From Acidimicrobiales bacterium (GTDB lineage Bacteria > Actinomycetota > Acidimicrobiia > Acidimicrobiales > Palsa-688), in assembly GCA_036378675.1 (NCBI GenBank), contig DASUWA010000054.1, forward strand, positions 62,001-126,000: DNA of 64,000 nucleotides, read 5' to 3'. Below, in pieces: positions 7,651 through 17,051 of the stretch. The notes below the pieces were generated by a model, which searched no databases, was not told the origin of the DNA, and saw nothing but the letters and a program-made list of their open reading frames with translations. Both the position numbers and the translations under genes were made by a program. Numbering within the stretch: position 1 is the stretch's first letter; each line of letters begins with the position of its first letter.

Positions 7651-8996
7651 GCAGCACCACGAATGAACAGGGTGGCCACCACGGCCACCACCGCGACCAG
7701 AGCCCCCGCTACGTAGGCCTCCTGGAACGAGCCGACGACCCCGGCTACGTGCTCCCGGGAGGCCTGCACCGTTTGCATCAACTGGATCCCGGCGACGACG
7801 CCAACCTGGTTGGCAACCTGCAGCGCCGCACTGGCCGATCCCATGTGGCGCACCTCCGCCGAGTTCGCAACCAGCGCGGAGATGGGCGGCATCGCCACGC
7901 CGTTCGACAGGCCCGACAGGCCGAGGGCCGCGACGATGACCACAACGCTCGCCCCCGGTTGAAGCGTGGCGAAAACGATCATGGAGAAGATCATTAAAGC
8001 CGCCCCGCTGATCGCCGCCGGCCGCTCCCCGGTGCGCGAAGCGAGGTAGCCGGCGGCCGGTGCGCTGATCGCAAAAAGAAGAGGACGGGCGATCTGAAGC
8101 AGTCCCGCTGATCCGACGCTGTAGTGCAGTCCGCGCTCGAGGAAGAGCGGGGTGAGGAAAAAGCCGCCCATGTACGCGAAGTTCATCGCCATACCCGCCA
8201 GGCACGGCAACGTGAAGTTCCGCCGTGAAAGCCACTCGAGCGGAAATATCGGCGTCCTCGCGCGGCGCTCGACAAGGCCGAACGTCGCGAAACCGACGAG
8301 CGACAACGCCGCGGCAGCGAAGACTTGCGGCCTGGACCACCCGCCGCTCCCCTGGTTCAACGCCATTAGGAGCGCACCGACCGCCACGGCGAGCAAGATC
8401 GCTCCGGCGACGTCGAGGGTCTCCCCCGGTGCTGGCTCGGTCTCAGGGAGGCCCCGGCGGTTAGCGGCCAGGGCGACGAGGATCAGCGGCACCTGCGCGA
8501 CGAAGATCCACCTCCATCCGAAGTACTGGACCACGGGTCCGCCTATGGCCACGCCGATCACCGGGCCGCCGGCACCGATAAGCGACCACCACCCGAGAAC
8601 CTTGGTTCGCTCGGCCGGGCCGAAGACCCGGAACAGAAGGGACCACGACGAAGCGGTCAGACACGCCGCCCCCAACCCCGAAAAGAGCCGCGCCACGATC
8701 AACGAACCCGCGTTCCACGCGCCGGCTGTCAGAGCGGCGCACACCAGCGACAGCACCAACCCCGCGAGGTAGAGGCGCCTGTGGCCGTAGAGGTCGCCGA
8801 GTTTCCCGAGGATCGGCGCGGCGACCCCGACTACGAGCAGCGGCGCGGTGATTGCCCACGTAAGCGTGCTCTCGGTCGTGTGCAGGTTGCGCGCTATGTC
8901 GACGAGGGCGACGTTGAAGACGGTGAAGTTGACGTTGCTGGAGAACAATCCGAAGAGGATCGTCGCCAGCAGCCACCAGCGATTCCTCGGGGACAT
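7575..8996 (-). CDS. MFS transporter, probably DHA2 drug-exporter type
   Basis: 473 residues with many hydrophobic segments. Motif-A-like GKLGDLYGHRRLYL follows transmembrane helix 2, and GWRWIFVAQVPLIL matches the DHA2 motif after helix 5. Length and motifs suggest 14-helix drug:proton antiporters. The ATG abuts the sufC stop codon (TAG at 8997-8999), so it is the last gene of the suf transcript, an unusual place for a transporter. The exported substrate is unknown. The C-terminal tail is Ala-rich. Confidence 0.88.
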   Translation of the reverse strand: MSPRNRWWLLATILFGLFSSNVNFTVFNVALVDIARNLHTTESTLTWAITAPLLVVGVAAPILGKLGDLYGHRRLYLAGLVLSLVCAALTAGAWNAGSLIVARLFSGLGAACLTASSWSLLFRVFGPAERTKVLGWWSLIGAGGPVIGVAIGGPVVQYFGWRWIFVAQVPLILVALAANRRGLPETEPAPGETLDVAGAILLAVAVGALLMALNQGSGGWSRPQVFAAAALSLVGFATFGLVERRARTPIFPLEWLSRRNFTLPCLAGMAMNFAYMGGFFLTPLFLERGLHYSVGSAGLLQIARPLLFAISAPAAGYLASRTGERPAAISGAALMIFSMIVFATLQPGASVVVIVAALGLSGLSNGVAMPPISALVANSAEVRHMGSASAALQVANQVGVVAGIQLMQTVQASREHVAGVVGSFQEAYVAGALVAVVAVVATLFIRGAAQAENTLAGRAAAGMAAAEAAAEPG

Positions 8997-9812
8997 CTAA
9001 GCGAGCGGGTCGGCGAACGGATCGTCTGCACTCGTAGCAGCAGGAGACCGCTCGGCGACAGCAGCCGCCTCCTCTTCCGCCCACCCGGCGTAGCCGGTCC
9101 TCTCCAGCTCGTCGGCGAGCTCCGGGCCGCCGCTTGTGACGATCCGCCCGCGAGAAAGCACGTGCGTCCGGTCGGGCCGGAGCTCGGCGAGCAACCGGGT
9201 GTAGTGGGTGATCGCGAGCACCCCTAAGCCGGTCTCGTTCGTGGCGGCTTCGACCCTGCGCGCGACCGCTCGTAGCGCGTCGACGTCGAGACCGGAATCG
9301 ATCTCGTCGAGGACGGCGAAACGCGGGCGCAGGACGCCGAGCTGGACGGTTTCGTTTCGTTTTCTTTCGCCGCCGGACAGGTCGACATTGAGGGGGCGAA
9401 CAAGAAAGCGTTCGTCGAATCCGACTCGCTCGGCTTCGACGGTGACTAGAGCGGCGACGTCGTCAGGATTTTTTCCAGATGCGGAAAAAGAGGCCGCTAG
9501 TACGTCCTGGAGCGAGACCCCGGGCACTTCGATCGGGTACTGCATTCCGAGAAACAGCCCTGCCTGGGCTCGTTCCCAAGTGGGAAGTTCGAGCAGGTTG
9601 ATGCCGTCGAGGAGGACCCGGCCGCCGGTGACGGCGTAGCCGGGCCTGCCCATCAGCACGTGCGAGAGGGTGCTCTTGCCCGAGCCGTTCGGCCCCATGA
9701 CCGCGTGCACCTCGCCGGAACGAACGGTAATGGTGATGCCTCGGAGGATCTCCCGGCCGCTCACCTCGGCGTGGAGGTCTTCGATCAGCAGTTCGCCGCG
9801 ATGAGAAGTCAC
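8997..9812 (-). CDS. sufC: SufC, Fe-S cluster assembly ATPase
   Basis: ABC-type ATPase of 271 residues that powers the SufBCD scaffold. Walker A is GPNGSGKST (40-48), the signature is LSGGERKRNE and Walker B is AVLDEIDSGLD. I start it at GTG 9812, whose last bases overlap the TGA of the Rieske gene (GTGA); a longer upstream reading adds a non-homologous Arg/Gly tail inside the Rieske gene. It acts in the cytoplasm with SufB and SufD from the same operon. Confidence 0.96.
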   Translation of the reverse strand: MTSHRGELLIEDLHAEVSGREILRGITITVRSGEVHAVMGPNGSGKSTLSHVLMGRPGYAVTGGRVLLDGINLLELPTWERAQAGLFLGMQYPIEVPGVSLQDVLAASFSASGKNPDDVAALVTVEAERVGFDERFLVRPLNVDLSGGERKRNETVQLGVLRPRFAVLDEIDSGLDVDALRAVARRVEAATNETGLGVLAITHYTRLLAELRPDRTHVLSRGRIVTSGGPELADELERTGYAGWAEEEAAAVAERSPAATSADDPFADPLA

Positions 9813-10123
9813 GGTTCGCTCACCACCACGTCCTCGCCGTCGCGGGTGACTCTGAAAACCTTCACCGGCTGGGTTGCGGGCAAGCACTGCGGCTCACCGT
9901 CCAACAACGAGAACGTGCTGCCGTGCTTGCAGCACTCCACCGTGCAGTCGAACTCGTCGACCTCGCCCTCGGACAACGACACGTTCGCGTGACTGCACCG
10001 GTCGCTGATCGCGTGGAACTCGTCGCCGATGCGCACCAGGCAAATGCCCTCTTCACCGACGTCCAGCCGGAGTGAACTGCCCGACTGGAGCTTGTCGGCT
10101 CGGACCCTTGCGAGTTCCGCCAT
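9809..10123 (-). CDS. Rieske-type [2Fe-2S] ferredoxin of the suf operon
   Basis: 104 residues. Cys43-x-His45 and Cys64-x-x-His67 (in ECCKHGSTF) are the four Rieske cluster ligands. A small Rieske protein between sufD and sufC is known from other actinobacteria and may deliver electrons or act during cluster assembly. The ATG overlaps the sufD stop (TGATG) and its own stop overlaps the sufC start, so translation is probably coupled. Confidence 0.93.
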   Translation of the reverse strand: MAELARVRADKLQSGSSLRLDVGEEGICLVRIGDEFHAISDRCSHANVSLSEGEVDEFDCTVECCKHGSTFSLLDGEPQCLPATQPVKVFRVTRDGEDVVVSEP

Positions 10124-11406
10124 CAGGTCGCGCTCCGTGTCGCTTCGAGGCGTTCGGCTTGCGCGAGCTTGGAATCCACGGATTCCCGAAGCGGCGCCGA
10201 AATCCCGCGCACCGGCAGTTGCTCGAGAACCTCGTCGAGAAAGCCGAGCGCGATGAGCCGGTCCGCGACGGCCGTCGGGACTCCCCTGCTTTCAAGATAG
10301 AAGCGCTGATCCTCGGCGATAGGCCCGACCGCGGATGCATGAGAGCAGCGCACGTCGTTGTCCTCGATCTCGAGGTTCGGGACGGAGTCGGCGTGCGCGC
10401 CCTCGTGGAGGACTAGGTTCCGGTTGGTCTGCATCGCGTTGGTGCCTCGGGCACCTTTGTCGACCCGGATGAGACCGCTGTACACCGATCGCGACGTGTT
10501 AGCGACGACGCCTTTGTAAAGGAGCTCGGATTGAGTCTTCGGCGCGCCGTGGTGCTGGACGGTGCGAAAGTCGTGCATCTGGTTCGCCGACCCGAAGTAA
10601 AGGGCGAGAAGACGGCCGGAGGCACCAGGACCGACGAGCGACGAGTCCGTCCTCATACGCGCGTACTCGCCTCCGACTGCAACTGCCGCCGAAACGAGTG
10701 ATGCATCTTTGTCGACTCGGCTCACCTGGAAACCGACCTGCCACGCGCTCGGATCGAGGACCTGCACGTTCAGATAACCGAGGTTGGCGGCCGCGTCGAC
10801 GTTGAGCTCGGTCACCGGTATCGCCAGCGAGCCCGCGCCGCCGGCGAAGATCTCTACGACCGAAAGCTCCGCAGCCCCCTCGACGTCGACCCGCACGCGC
10901 GGGAATGCCGCGACGCCGACCGCCGTCAGCCGGTGCACGACGACGACCACTCCGCCGCGCGTCCTGCGCGGCGCGCGCACCCGGATCCACGATGGTGCGA
11001 AGGCCCGGTTCAGTGTGACGTATGGATCGGAGTCGTCCGCGACCACCCGGCGCTGGGGCTCCTTCGCGGTGGAGTTGCTCAGATCGTCGATCTCGAAGAC
11101 CGAATCCGGTGGCACCGACAGCTCGGACAGAAAGCCGTTATTCGTCTCGACGACCGTGACGTTGCCTTGTATCGCCCTCACCAGTTCGTCTGCGTGGTCG
11201 TCGCGGATCGGAACCGTGATTTCCGGAGCCATCGCGGGCTCGAAGCGGCCGAGGTCGAGCTGTTCGATCCGGATGTAGCGCCACTCCTCCAGGGCCTCGG
11301 TGGGCAGGTCCAAGCCTTCGAAACGCTCGAAGGCCGCGCTCCGCTCGGCGCGCAGCCAGTCGGGGCCGGCGAGCGCGGCGGCAGATTCAGCGGTGAAGCC
11401 GGACAG
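10123..11406 (-). CDS. sufD: SufD, Fe-S scaffold subunit (CTG start)
   Basis: 427 residues. Partner of SufB in the SufBC2D scaffold; the C-terminal beta-helix carries the family's conserved His in DVRCSHAS. The first ATG/GTG/TTG (TTG 11313) would cut off a typical N-terminus, yet the reading frame runs upstream (LSGFTAESAAALAGPDWLRA) to a TAG. In that stretch the only sensible initiator is CTG 11406-11404, preceded by GTAGGAG (AGGAG 11416-11412, 5-nt spacing). I therefore call a CTG start. An out-of-frame ATG-TAG pair sits within the Shine-Dalgarno region. Confidence 0.92.
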   Translation of the reverse strand: MSGFTAESAAALAGPDWLRAERSAAFERFEGLDLPTEALEEWRYIRIEQLDLGRFEPAMAPEITVPIRDDHADELVRAIQGNVTVVETNNGFLSELSVPPDSVFEIDDLSNSTAKEPQRRVVADDSDPYVTLNRAFAPSWIRVRAPRRTRGGVVVVVHRLTAVGVAAFPRVRVDVEGAAELSVVEIFAGGAGSLAIPVTELNVDAAANLGYLNVQVLDPSAWQVGFQVSRVDKDASLVSAAVAVGGEYARMRTDSSLVGPGASGRLLALYFGSANQMHDFRTVQHHGAPKTQSELLYKGVVANTSRSVYSGLIRVDKGARGTNAMQTNRNLVLHEGAHADSVPNLEIEDNDVRCSHASAVGPIAEDQRFYLESRGVPTAVADRLIALGFLDEVLEQLPVRGISAPLRESVDSKLAQAERLEATRSAT

Positions 11407-11489
11407 TGGTGCTCCTACATCAGAGGTGGGCCCAGGCGATCCTGGTGCAATATGGCCGGAAACCCGGCCGGGCCTTGCATTCTACGGCC

Positions 11490-11507
11490 GGCCGGAGCGG
11501 TCCGGCC
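11490..11507 (-). terminator. GC-rich hairpin between the DUF gene and sufD
   Basis: Stem GGCCGGA/TCCGGCC with a 4-nt loop; a second hairpin GGCCGG-N4-CCGGCC follows at 11454-11469. They fill the 118-bp gap inside the suf operon and may attenuate or process the transcript. No T-tract. Confidence 0.35.
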
Positions 11508-11524
11508 AAAGCGGCAAGTGGCGG

Positions 11525-12010
11525 TTACTCGGCGGGAATGTCGACGACGACGCGGGTCCGGTCGTCTTTGTCGTAGTGAACCTTCACGGTTCCGCCGACC
11601 TTCACCTTCGCCCTGGACTCGGGCGTCGGGAAGGCGACCCGCGTCGTCACCTCGAAGGGTTCGCCGTCGCCCGGGTCGATCTGAACCGTCAGCCTGCTCC
11701 GGGTGACCGGGCCGAGGGTGCGTTCGTCGACGACAGAGATCACCTTGGCCTCGGCTTCCTCTCCTGAGCGCAGGATCTCCGGACCTTTCAGAAGGTCGGC
11801 GTCGGTCGGATCGGGCGGTGGCGGAGGAACGTCCTGCGCCTGCGGTTGTGCCTTGCGCTCGCGGATCCGCCGCGGCGGCGAGGGCGGCCTCGGCATCCTC
11901 GGCGCGCGGGTCGGGCGCGGTCCCTGGATGGTCTGCTGGCTTTGCATCGCCAAGCTGAGCCCGACGACAACGATCACGATCAGCACGGTGAGTACTACAG
12001 CTCCGGTCAC
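11525..12010 (-). CDS. Small single-pass membrane protein in the suf operon
   Basis: 161 residues from a GTG. One N-terminal membrane segment (about 4-22), then a Pro/Arg-rich linker (about 30-70) and a C-terminal beta-rich domain (about 85-160) whose pattern, including KVGGTVKVHYDKDD, recalls DUF3592 or SH3-like folds. I cannot assign a function. It sits between sufB (85 bp upstream) and sufD (118 bp downstream), where other actinobacterial suf operons have nothing. Confidence 0.75.
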   Translation of the reverse strand: MTGAVVLTVLIVIVVVGLSLAMQSQQTIQGPRPTRAPRMPRPPSPPRRIRERKAQPQAQDVPPPPPDPTDADLLKGPEILRSGEEAEAKVISVVDERTLGPVTRSRLTVQIDPGDGEPFEVTTRVAFPTPESRAKVKVGGTVKVHYDKDDRTRVVVDIPAE

Positions 12011-12095
12011 CGCCTGGTGATGTTAGTGATCGAGGATCTCTTTCACCGCTCGCAGCACCAGGGCACCAATCGCGTCTCTCCCGGTTGGGGCGGGG

Positions 12096-13499
12096 TCAGC
12101 CGACCGAACCCTCCATCTGAAGTTCGATCAGGCGGCTCCACTCGACGGCGTACTCCATCGGAAGGGTCCGGGTGACCGGCTCGATGAAGCCGTTGACGAT
12201 CATGCTCATCGCCTGCTGCTCGGAGAGCCCGCGGCTCATCAGGTAGAAGAGCTGGTCCTCGCCGACCTTGGACACCGTCGCCTCGTGACCAACCTGGGCG
12301 TCCTGCTCTCCGAACTCGATGTACGGATAGGTGTCGCTGCGGGAGAGATCGTCGAGGAGCAGGGCGTCGCAACGCACGAAGCTCTTCGACTTCCTCGCGC
12401 CCTCCTCGAACCGGACCAGGCCGCGGTAGGAGGTGCGGCCCGCGTCCTTGGAGATCGACTTCGAGATGATCGTCGACGAGGTCTCCGGCGCTGCGTGAAC
12501 CATCTTGGCGCCGGCGTCCTGGTGCTGCCCGGGCCCGGCATACGCGACCGAAAGCACCTCGCCGGACGCCTTGGGGCCCATCAGGTAGACCGACGGATAC
12601 TTCATGGTCAGCCGGCTCCCGATGTTGCCGTCGATCCACTCCATGTGGGCCTCGGTGTCGCAGCGGGCCCGTTTGGTGACCAGGTTGTAGACGTTGTTCG
12701 ACCAGTTCTGGATGGTCGTGTAAGTGACCCGGCTCGACGGCTTGCAGATGATCTCCACTACCGCCGAGTGAAGGGAGTCGGTGGTGTACACGGGTGCGGA
12801 GCAGCCCTCGATGTAGTGCACCTGGGCGCCCTCGTCGGCGATGATCAGCGTGCGCTCGAACTGGCCCATGTTCTCCGCGTTGATGCGGAAGTAGGCCTGC
12901 AACGGCATCCCCACCTTCACGCCGGGGGGGACGTAGATGAAGCTCCCACCGGACCAGACGGCGGTGTTGAGGGCAGAGAACTTGTTGTCGTTCGCCGGGA
13001 TCACAGTGCCGAAGTACTGCTTGACGATGTCGGGGTACTCGCGGAGGGCCGTGTCCATGTCGCAGAACAGGACGCCCTGGGCCTCGAGGTCCTCGCGGTT
13101 CTTGTGGTAGACGACTTCGGACTCGTACTGAGCTGTGACGCCGGCCAGGTACTTCCGCTCGGCCTCGGGGATGCCCAGCTTGTCGTAGGTGGCCTTGACC
13201 GACTCGGGGAGCTGGTCCCAGGCGCTCACCTGCTTGTCGATCGGCTTGATGTAGTAGTAGATGTCCGAGAAGTCGATCCCAGACATGTCGCCACCCCATG
13301 ACGGCATCGGCCGGCGCTCGAAGTAGCGCAGCGCCTTCAGTCGCCTCTGGGTCATCCACTCGGGCTCGCCCTTCATCCACGACATCTCGCGGACCGTCTC
13401 TTCGGACAGGCCCTTCTTGGGCTTGTAGACGTAGAAGTCCTCTACGTCGCTCCAGCCCAGCTTGTACCGGCCGAGATCCAGATCCGAGGTTGTGGCCAT
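12096..13499 (-). CDS. sufB: SufB, Fe-S scaffold subunit
   Basis: 467 residues, full length, ATG start. Core scaffold protein of the SUF system, on which the nascent cluster is built. Conserved segments include [20 protein letters not shown], the QNWSNNV stretch and the C-terminal [17 protein letters not shown]. It is the first gene of the operon and lies behind an inverted-repeat operator. The sulfur donor genes sufS and sufU are not in this window. Confidence 0.97.
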   Translation of the reverse strand: MATTSDLDLGRYKLGWSDVEDFYVYKPKKGLSEETVREMSWMKGEPEWMTQRRLKALRYFERRPMPSWGGDMSGIDFSDIYYYIKPIDKQVSAWDQLPESVKATYDKLGIPEAERKYLAGVTAQYESEVVYHKNREDLEAQGVLFCDMDTALREYPDIVKQYFGTVIPANDNKFSALNTAVWSGGSFIYVPPGVKVGMPLQAYFRINAENMGQFERTLIIADEGAQVHYIEGCSAPVYTTDSLHSAVVEIICKPSSRVTYTTIQNWSNNVYNLVTKRARCDTEAHMEWIDGNIGSRLTMKYPSVYLMGPKASGEVLSVAYAGPGQHQDAGAKMVHAAPETSSTIISKSISKDAGRTSYRGLVRFEEGARKSKSFVRCDALLLDDLSRSDTYPYIEFGEQDAQVGHEATVSKVGEDQLFYLMSRGLSEQQAMSMIVNGFIEPVTRTLPMEYAVEWSRLIELQMEGSVG

Positions 13500-13517
13500 G
13501 CGGCTTGCATCCTTCCG

Positions 13518-13542
13518 GAGATAGGGGGATTTCTCCTATCTC
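13518..13542 (-). promoter_or_regulatory. Candidate operator of the suf operon
   Basis: Perfect 8-bp inverted repeat GAGATAGG-N9-CCTATCTC, 18 bp before the sufB ATG. A -10-like TACTAT lies just upstream on the minus strand (rc of 13544-13549). A repressor bound here would block the start of transcription, as SufR or Rrf2-type regulators do; no such regulator gene is adjacent. Confidence 0.6.
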
Positions 13543-13623
13543 GATAGTAACAACCCTCAGGGGTGAGCCGGTAGGGCCAATGCCGAACCGGAGCCGCCGA
13601 TGCCGCCGCTCAGCTCATGTATT

Positions 13624-14619
13624 TCACATATTGACTGCCTGAGCAGGGGTTTCGGGGCCGGTGGCGAGCATTTGCGCCAGCTGGTATCCCTCGGAGCCCC
13701 GCCTGTGCAGCCAAGCGCCGACCGAATCATGGGTGACCCTGGATACCGGCCCCCTGAGGCGAGCGTCCATAGGGTTCATTCCCATGGCCACCGCCACCCG
13801 CTGATCCGGCTCGACCGAGATGACCGGAACTCCCGTCCGCCGAAGAGCGGACACCTCCCGCTCGAGCTGCGCGCTGAGCAGCTGACGGATCATCCGGCCC
13901 GCTCCGAACCGCATCCTCCCCGCTTGCTGGGTCATGGGCGAGCTGACGATGACCAAATCCAGCCCGGGCCCCCCGACCAGATCGAGGTTCACCATCGAGC
14001 GGACGCCGCCGTCGACGTACCGCCGGCCATCGATGCGCACCGGTTCGAAGTATCCGGGAATCGCGCACGAGGCCGCGACCGCGTCGCCCACGTCGGACGG
14101 CGGGGAACCCGCCTTTCCGAAGACGACCCGCTTCCCGTTACGGAGATCCACCGCGCAGATCCACATGGGATCGTCCGGCCAACCGTCGGCGAACACCGAG
14201 TTGATCCCTGAGGAGATTGCCGCGGTCGAAACCCTTCCGGCCGGCAACATCGCTGCGATCAACGCCATCGGGTTCGGGACCGACCGCCGGGTGAACGCCC
14301 TCATCACCGCGACCGGATCGGCGACCGGCCTCATCCCGAAGAACTGGGCGGCCTGGGTGCGGGGACGGTGCGGCCTGCCCACGTCGGCGAGCCTCGCTCC
14401 GGCGGGCGACAAGGGCTTGTCCTCGCTTATGGCGCGGAGATCGGCGGCCGGGAGGCCTGCTCGCAGCATCGCAGCGGTGATCGACCCCGCGGAGGTTCCG
14501 ACCACGATCTCGGCGGTCCTGGGGTCCCAGCCGGTCGCCTCCTCGATGGCGGACAGAACCGCTCCGTGGTAGGCAACCCCCACAGATCCCCCTGCGGCGA
14601 GGACAATCCCGACACGCAT
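13624..14619 (-). CDS. Patatin-like phospholipase
   Basis: 331 residues. The catalytic dyad is Ser in GTSAGS and Asp in YVDGG, with the oxyanion loop AAGGSVG near the N-terminus. RssA-like patatins hydrolyse phospholipids or other acyl esters. There is no signal peptide, so a cytoplasmic or membrane-surface role is likely. It stands alone, 124 bp upstream of sufB on the same strand. CTGTGG/CCACAG (14651-14676) in the upstream gap could be a regulatory site. Confidence 0.9.
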   Translation of the reverse strand: MRVGIVLAAGGSVGVAYHGAVLSAIEEATGWDPRTAEIVVGTSAGSITAAMLRAGLPAADLRAISEDKPLSPAGARLADVGRPHRPRTQAAQFFGMRPVADPVAVMRAFTRRSVPNPMALIAAMLPAGRVSTAAISSGINSVFADGWPDDPMWICAVDLRNGKRVVFGKAGSPPSDVGDAVAASCAIPGYFEPVRIDGRRYVDGGVRSMVNLDLVGGPGLDLVIVSSPMTQQAGRMRFGAGRMIRQLLSAQLEREVSALRRTGVPVISVEPDQRVAVAMGMNPMDARLRGPVSRVTHDSVGAWLHRRGSEGYQLAQMLATGPETPAQAVNM

Positions 14620-14736
14620 ATCGTTACTCTACCCAAGGCGATGCAGATAGCTGTGGTTTCGTGTCATTTGCCACAGAACTACGTTTTCGTGCGAGGCGGG
14701 GTTGCCGCGGGGACCTGGTTCGGGCGGTGCGGGGCG

Positions 14737-14922
14737 CTACTCGGGCTTCGGAACCGGGCGGAGGGCCACGATCAGCACTCCGACCACCATCGCCACGCCG
14801 ACCCCGAGGACGGTCCACTTGGTGATGTCCGGGGTCACCCAGATTGCGCCGATGATCGGCGAGGCAGCCATGAGCAGGGCGAAGAAGTACTCGAACGGGG
14901 CACTCAGAGCCGCTGGCCGCAT
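14737..14922 (-). CDS. Small two-helix membrane protein
   Basis: 61 residues with two hydrophobic helices (about 10-28 and 35-54) separated by a short polar turn, ending in a basic/Pro tail. Function unknown. The hydrophobic pattern and the clean start and stop support a real gene. Confidence 0.6.
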   Translation of the reverse strand: MRPAALSAPFEYFFALLMAASPIIGAIWVTPDITKWTVLGVGVAMVVGVLIVALRPVPKPE

Positions 14923-14997
14923 GGGCTGGCAGCATAGCGAGGGCTCCGTGTGACCCGCCTGCCGGGCGGCGAGTTCACGACCCCCGCAGCCCGGCGG

Positions 14998-16047
14998 CTA
15001 GCCGGCGATCGCCCTCAGGCGCTCGATCAACTGCGCCGGCGTCTGGTCGCCGGTGGGGATGGGTGTGACCTGCAAGTGGGTGACCCCGGCCTCGCGCAGC
15101 GCCGCCACCCGATCCGCCACCCAGCCGGCAGGGCCGGCGAGAGAGGTGAGGTCGAGGAGCTCCTGCGGCACCAGCGCGGCGGCCTCGTCCTTCTTCCCGG
15201 CGAGGTAGAGGTCCTGGATCTCCTTCGCCTCCTTCTCGTACCCGTACCGGCAGGCGAGGTCGTTGTAGAAGTTGCGGCCTCTCGCCCCCATGCCTCCGAC
15301 GTACAAGGCGACCATCGGCCGGGCCAGGTCGCGGAGCCGAACCACGTCTTCCCCGTCGCCGATGGCCAGCAGCCCGCCGGCGGAGATCATCAGCTTGGCG
15401 AGGGACGAGTCTCTCTTCGACTCGCCGGCGGTCAGGGCAGAGCCCCAGACTTCTTTTGCTTTCTCCGGGATGAACAGTATGGGCAGCCACCCGTCGGCGA
15501 CCTCGGCGGTCATCGCCACGTTCTTCTCGCCGAGCGAGGCGACCCAGATGGGGATTCGCGGACGCACCGGATGGGCGATGATCTTCAACGGGCGTCCGAG
15601 CCCGGTCCCCTTCCCAGCTGCGAGAGGGATGTCATAGTTCTTTCCGTGGTGCTCGAGCGGTGCTTCGCGAGCCCATACCGCCCGGCAGACCGAGACGATC
15701 TCTCTGGTACGCCCGAGCGGGTTGTCATAAGGGACGCCATGCCAGCCCTCGATCACTTGAGGACCGGACGCACCCAGCCCCAGATGAAAACGACCCCCCG
15801 ACAGCGCGTCGACCCCCGCCGCGGTCATCGCAATAAGCGTCGGAGTCCGCGTATAGATGGGAAGAATGCCCGACCCGATCTCGACTCGCTCGGTGAGCGC
15901 GGCGAGGTAGCCCATCAAACTTGGGCCGTCGAAGCCGTAGGCCTCGGCCACCCAAACCAGGTCCAGGCCCGCCTTCTCAAGCTCGCTCACCTGCCGGGCC
16001 GACTCTTTGAAACCGCCGGCGTAGCTAAGGGTCGTCGAGATCTTCAT
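14998..16047 (-). CDS. F420-dependent LLM-class oxidoreductase
   Basis: 349 residues of the luciferase-like TIM-barrel family. VWVAEAYGFDGPSLMGYLAA near the N-terminus, GSGILPIYTRTP and FHLGLGASGPQVIEGW match F420-type members such as methylene-H4MPT reductase relatives. I start it at the ATG of MKISTTLSYAGG; 25 residues further upstream are not protein-like. The substrate is unknown. It is divergent from the BrkB-like gene, 77 bp away. Confidence 0.9.
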   Translation of the reverse strand: MKISTTLSYAGGFKESARQVSELEKAGLDLVWVAEAYGFDGPSLMGYLAALTERVEIGSGILPIYTRTPTLIAMTAAGVDALSGGRFHLGLGASGPQVIEGWHGVPYDNPLGRTREIVSVCRAVWAREAPLEHHGKNYDIPLAAGKGTGLGRPLKIIAHPVRPRIPIWVASLGEKNVAMTAEVADGWLPILFIPEKAKEVWGSALTAGESKRDSSLAKLMISAGGLLAIGDGEDVVRLRDLARPMVALYVGGMGARGRNFYNDLACRYGYEKEAKEIQDLYLAGKKDEAAALVPQELLDLTSLAGPAGWVADRVAALREAGVTHLQVTPIPTGDQTPAQLIERLRAIAG

Positions 16048-16124
16048 GCCCGGGATGATATGCGGGAACCGTCCCACCATCCCCAGGGTGGGCCTTCTTC
16101 GGTACAAACGGGTACACAGCATTC

Positions 16125-17051
16125 GTGGACTTGCTGTCGAGGATCGATTGCTGGCAGCAACGCCACCGGGCTACGGCATTCGTGTTCGCGGTTCAGAAGA
16201 AGTACGGCGACGATCGCGGCGGCTACCTCGCGGCGCTTATCACGTACTACGCGTTCCTGTCGGTCTTTCCATTGCTCCTCGCAGCCTTCACGGTCGTCGC
16301 TTATGTCCTGGCAGACGACGTCTCGGCGATTCACACCCTCGAAAAGCACATCGGCAGCTACCCGATCCTGGGTAGCGCGGCCCACCAGCTCGCCGGAAAG
16401 AGGCTTCAGGGATCGCCGGTCGCCTTGACCGTCGGCATCCTGGGCCTGCTCTACGGCGCGACCGGATTGGCTCAAGCCGCGCAGTTCACGATGGAGCAGG
16501 CGTGGAACGTACCCGCCAAGGATCGCCCAGGCTTCCTCCCGCGGCTCGCGCGGAGCTTCGCCTGGTACATCGTCTTCGGTCTCGGAATCGTGGCCTCCAC
16601 GTTCGTCGCGTCACTCGGGTCATGGCTCCACTGGTCGGGCGGACTCGCGCTCTCGACCCTTGTTGCCCTTGTGCTGAACATCGGCCTGTTCTTCGCCTCC
16701 TTCTGGATCCTTTCCTCACGTGTGTCGGTGCGCGACATGGTTCCGGGTGCGATCGTCGCGGGCGCGGCGTGGACCTTCCTGACGGGCGTCGGCATCGGCT
16801 TGACCCACAAGCTCGCCCACTCGAACTCCCTGTACGGCACGTTTGCGCCCGTTCTTGGCCTCCTGGCATTCCTGTACCTGGCCGCGACGATCACCATCTA
16901 CTCGGTGGAGGCGAGCGCGGTTCGTGCGCAGCACCTGTGGCCGCGCTCCTTGACCAATAAGGAATTGTCCGAGGCGGATCGCCGGCAGCTGAGCAATCTC
17001 GCGAAGCGCGAGGCCAGGCTTCAGGGGCAAAAAGTCAGCGTCGACTGCTGA
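16125..17051 (+). CDS. YihY/BrkB-family integral membrane protein
   Basis: 308 residues, GTG start. Six hydrophobic segments and the family pattern YLAALITYYAFLSVFPLLLA place it in the YihY/BrkB family of inner-membrane proteins. Family members have been linked to serum resistance and transport, but no activity is established. The basic C-terminal tail is cytoplasmic. It overlaps the convergent small gene by 17 bp. Confidence 0.9.
   Translation: MDLLSRIDCWQQRHRATAFVFAVQKKYGDDRGGYLAALITYYAFLSVFPLLLAAFTVVAYVLADDVSAIHTLEKHIGSYPILGSAAHQLAGKRLQGSPVALTVGILGLLYGATGLAQAAQFTMEQAWNVPAKDRPGFLPRLARSFAWYIVFGLGIVASTFVASLGSWLHWSGGLALSTLVALVLNIGLFFASFWILSSRVSVRDMVPGAIVAGAAWTFLTGVGIGLTHKLAHSNSLYGTFAPVLGLLAFLYLAATITIYSVEASAVRAQHLWPRSLTNKELSEADRRQLSNLAKREARLQGQKVSVDC

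Noticed and set aside
14950-16428. 492-codon plus-strand open frame opposite the F420-dependent enzyme
   Set aside because: Antisense shadow; low-complexity composition and no motifs.
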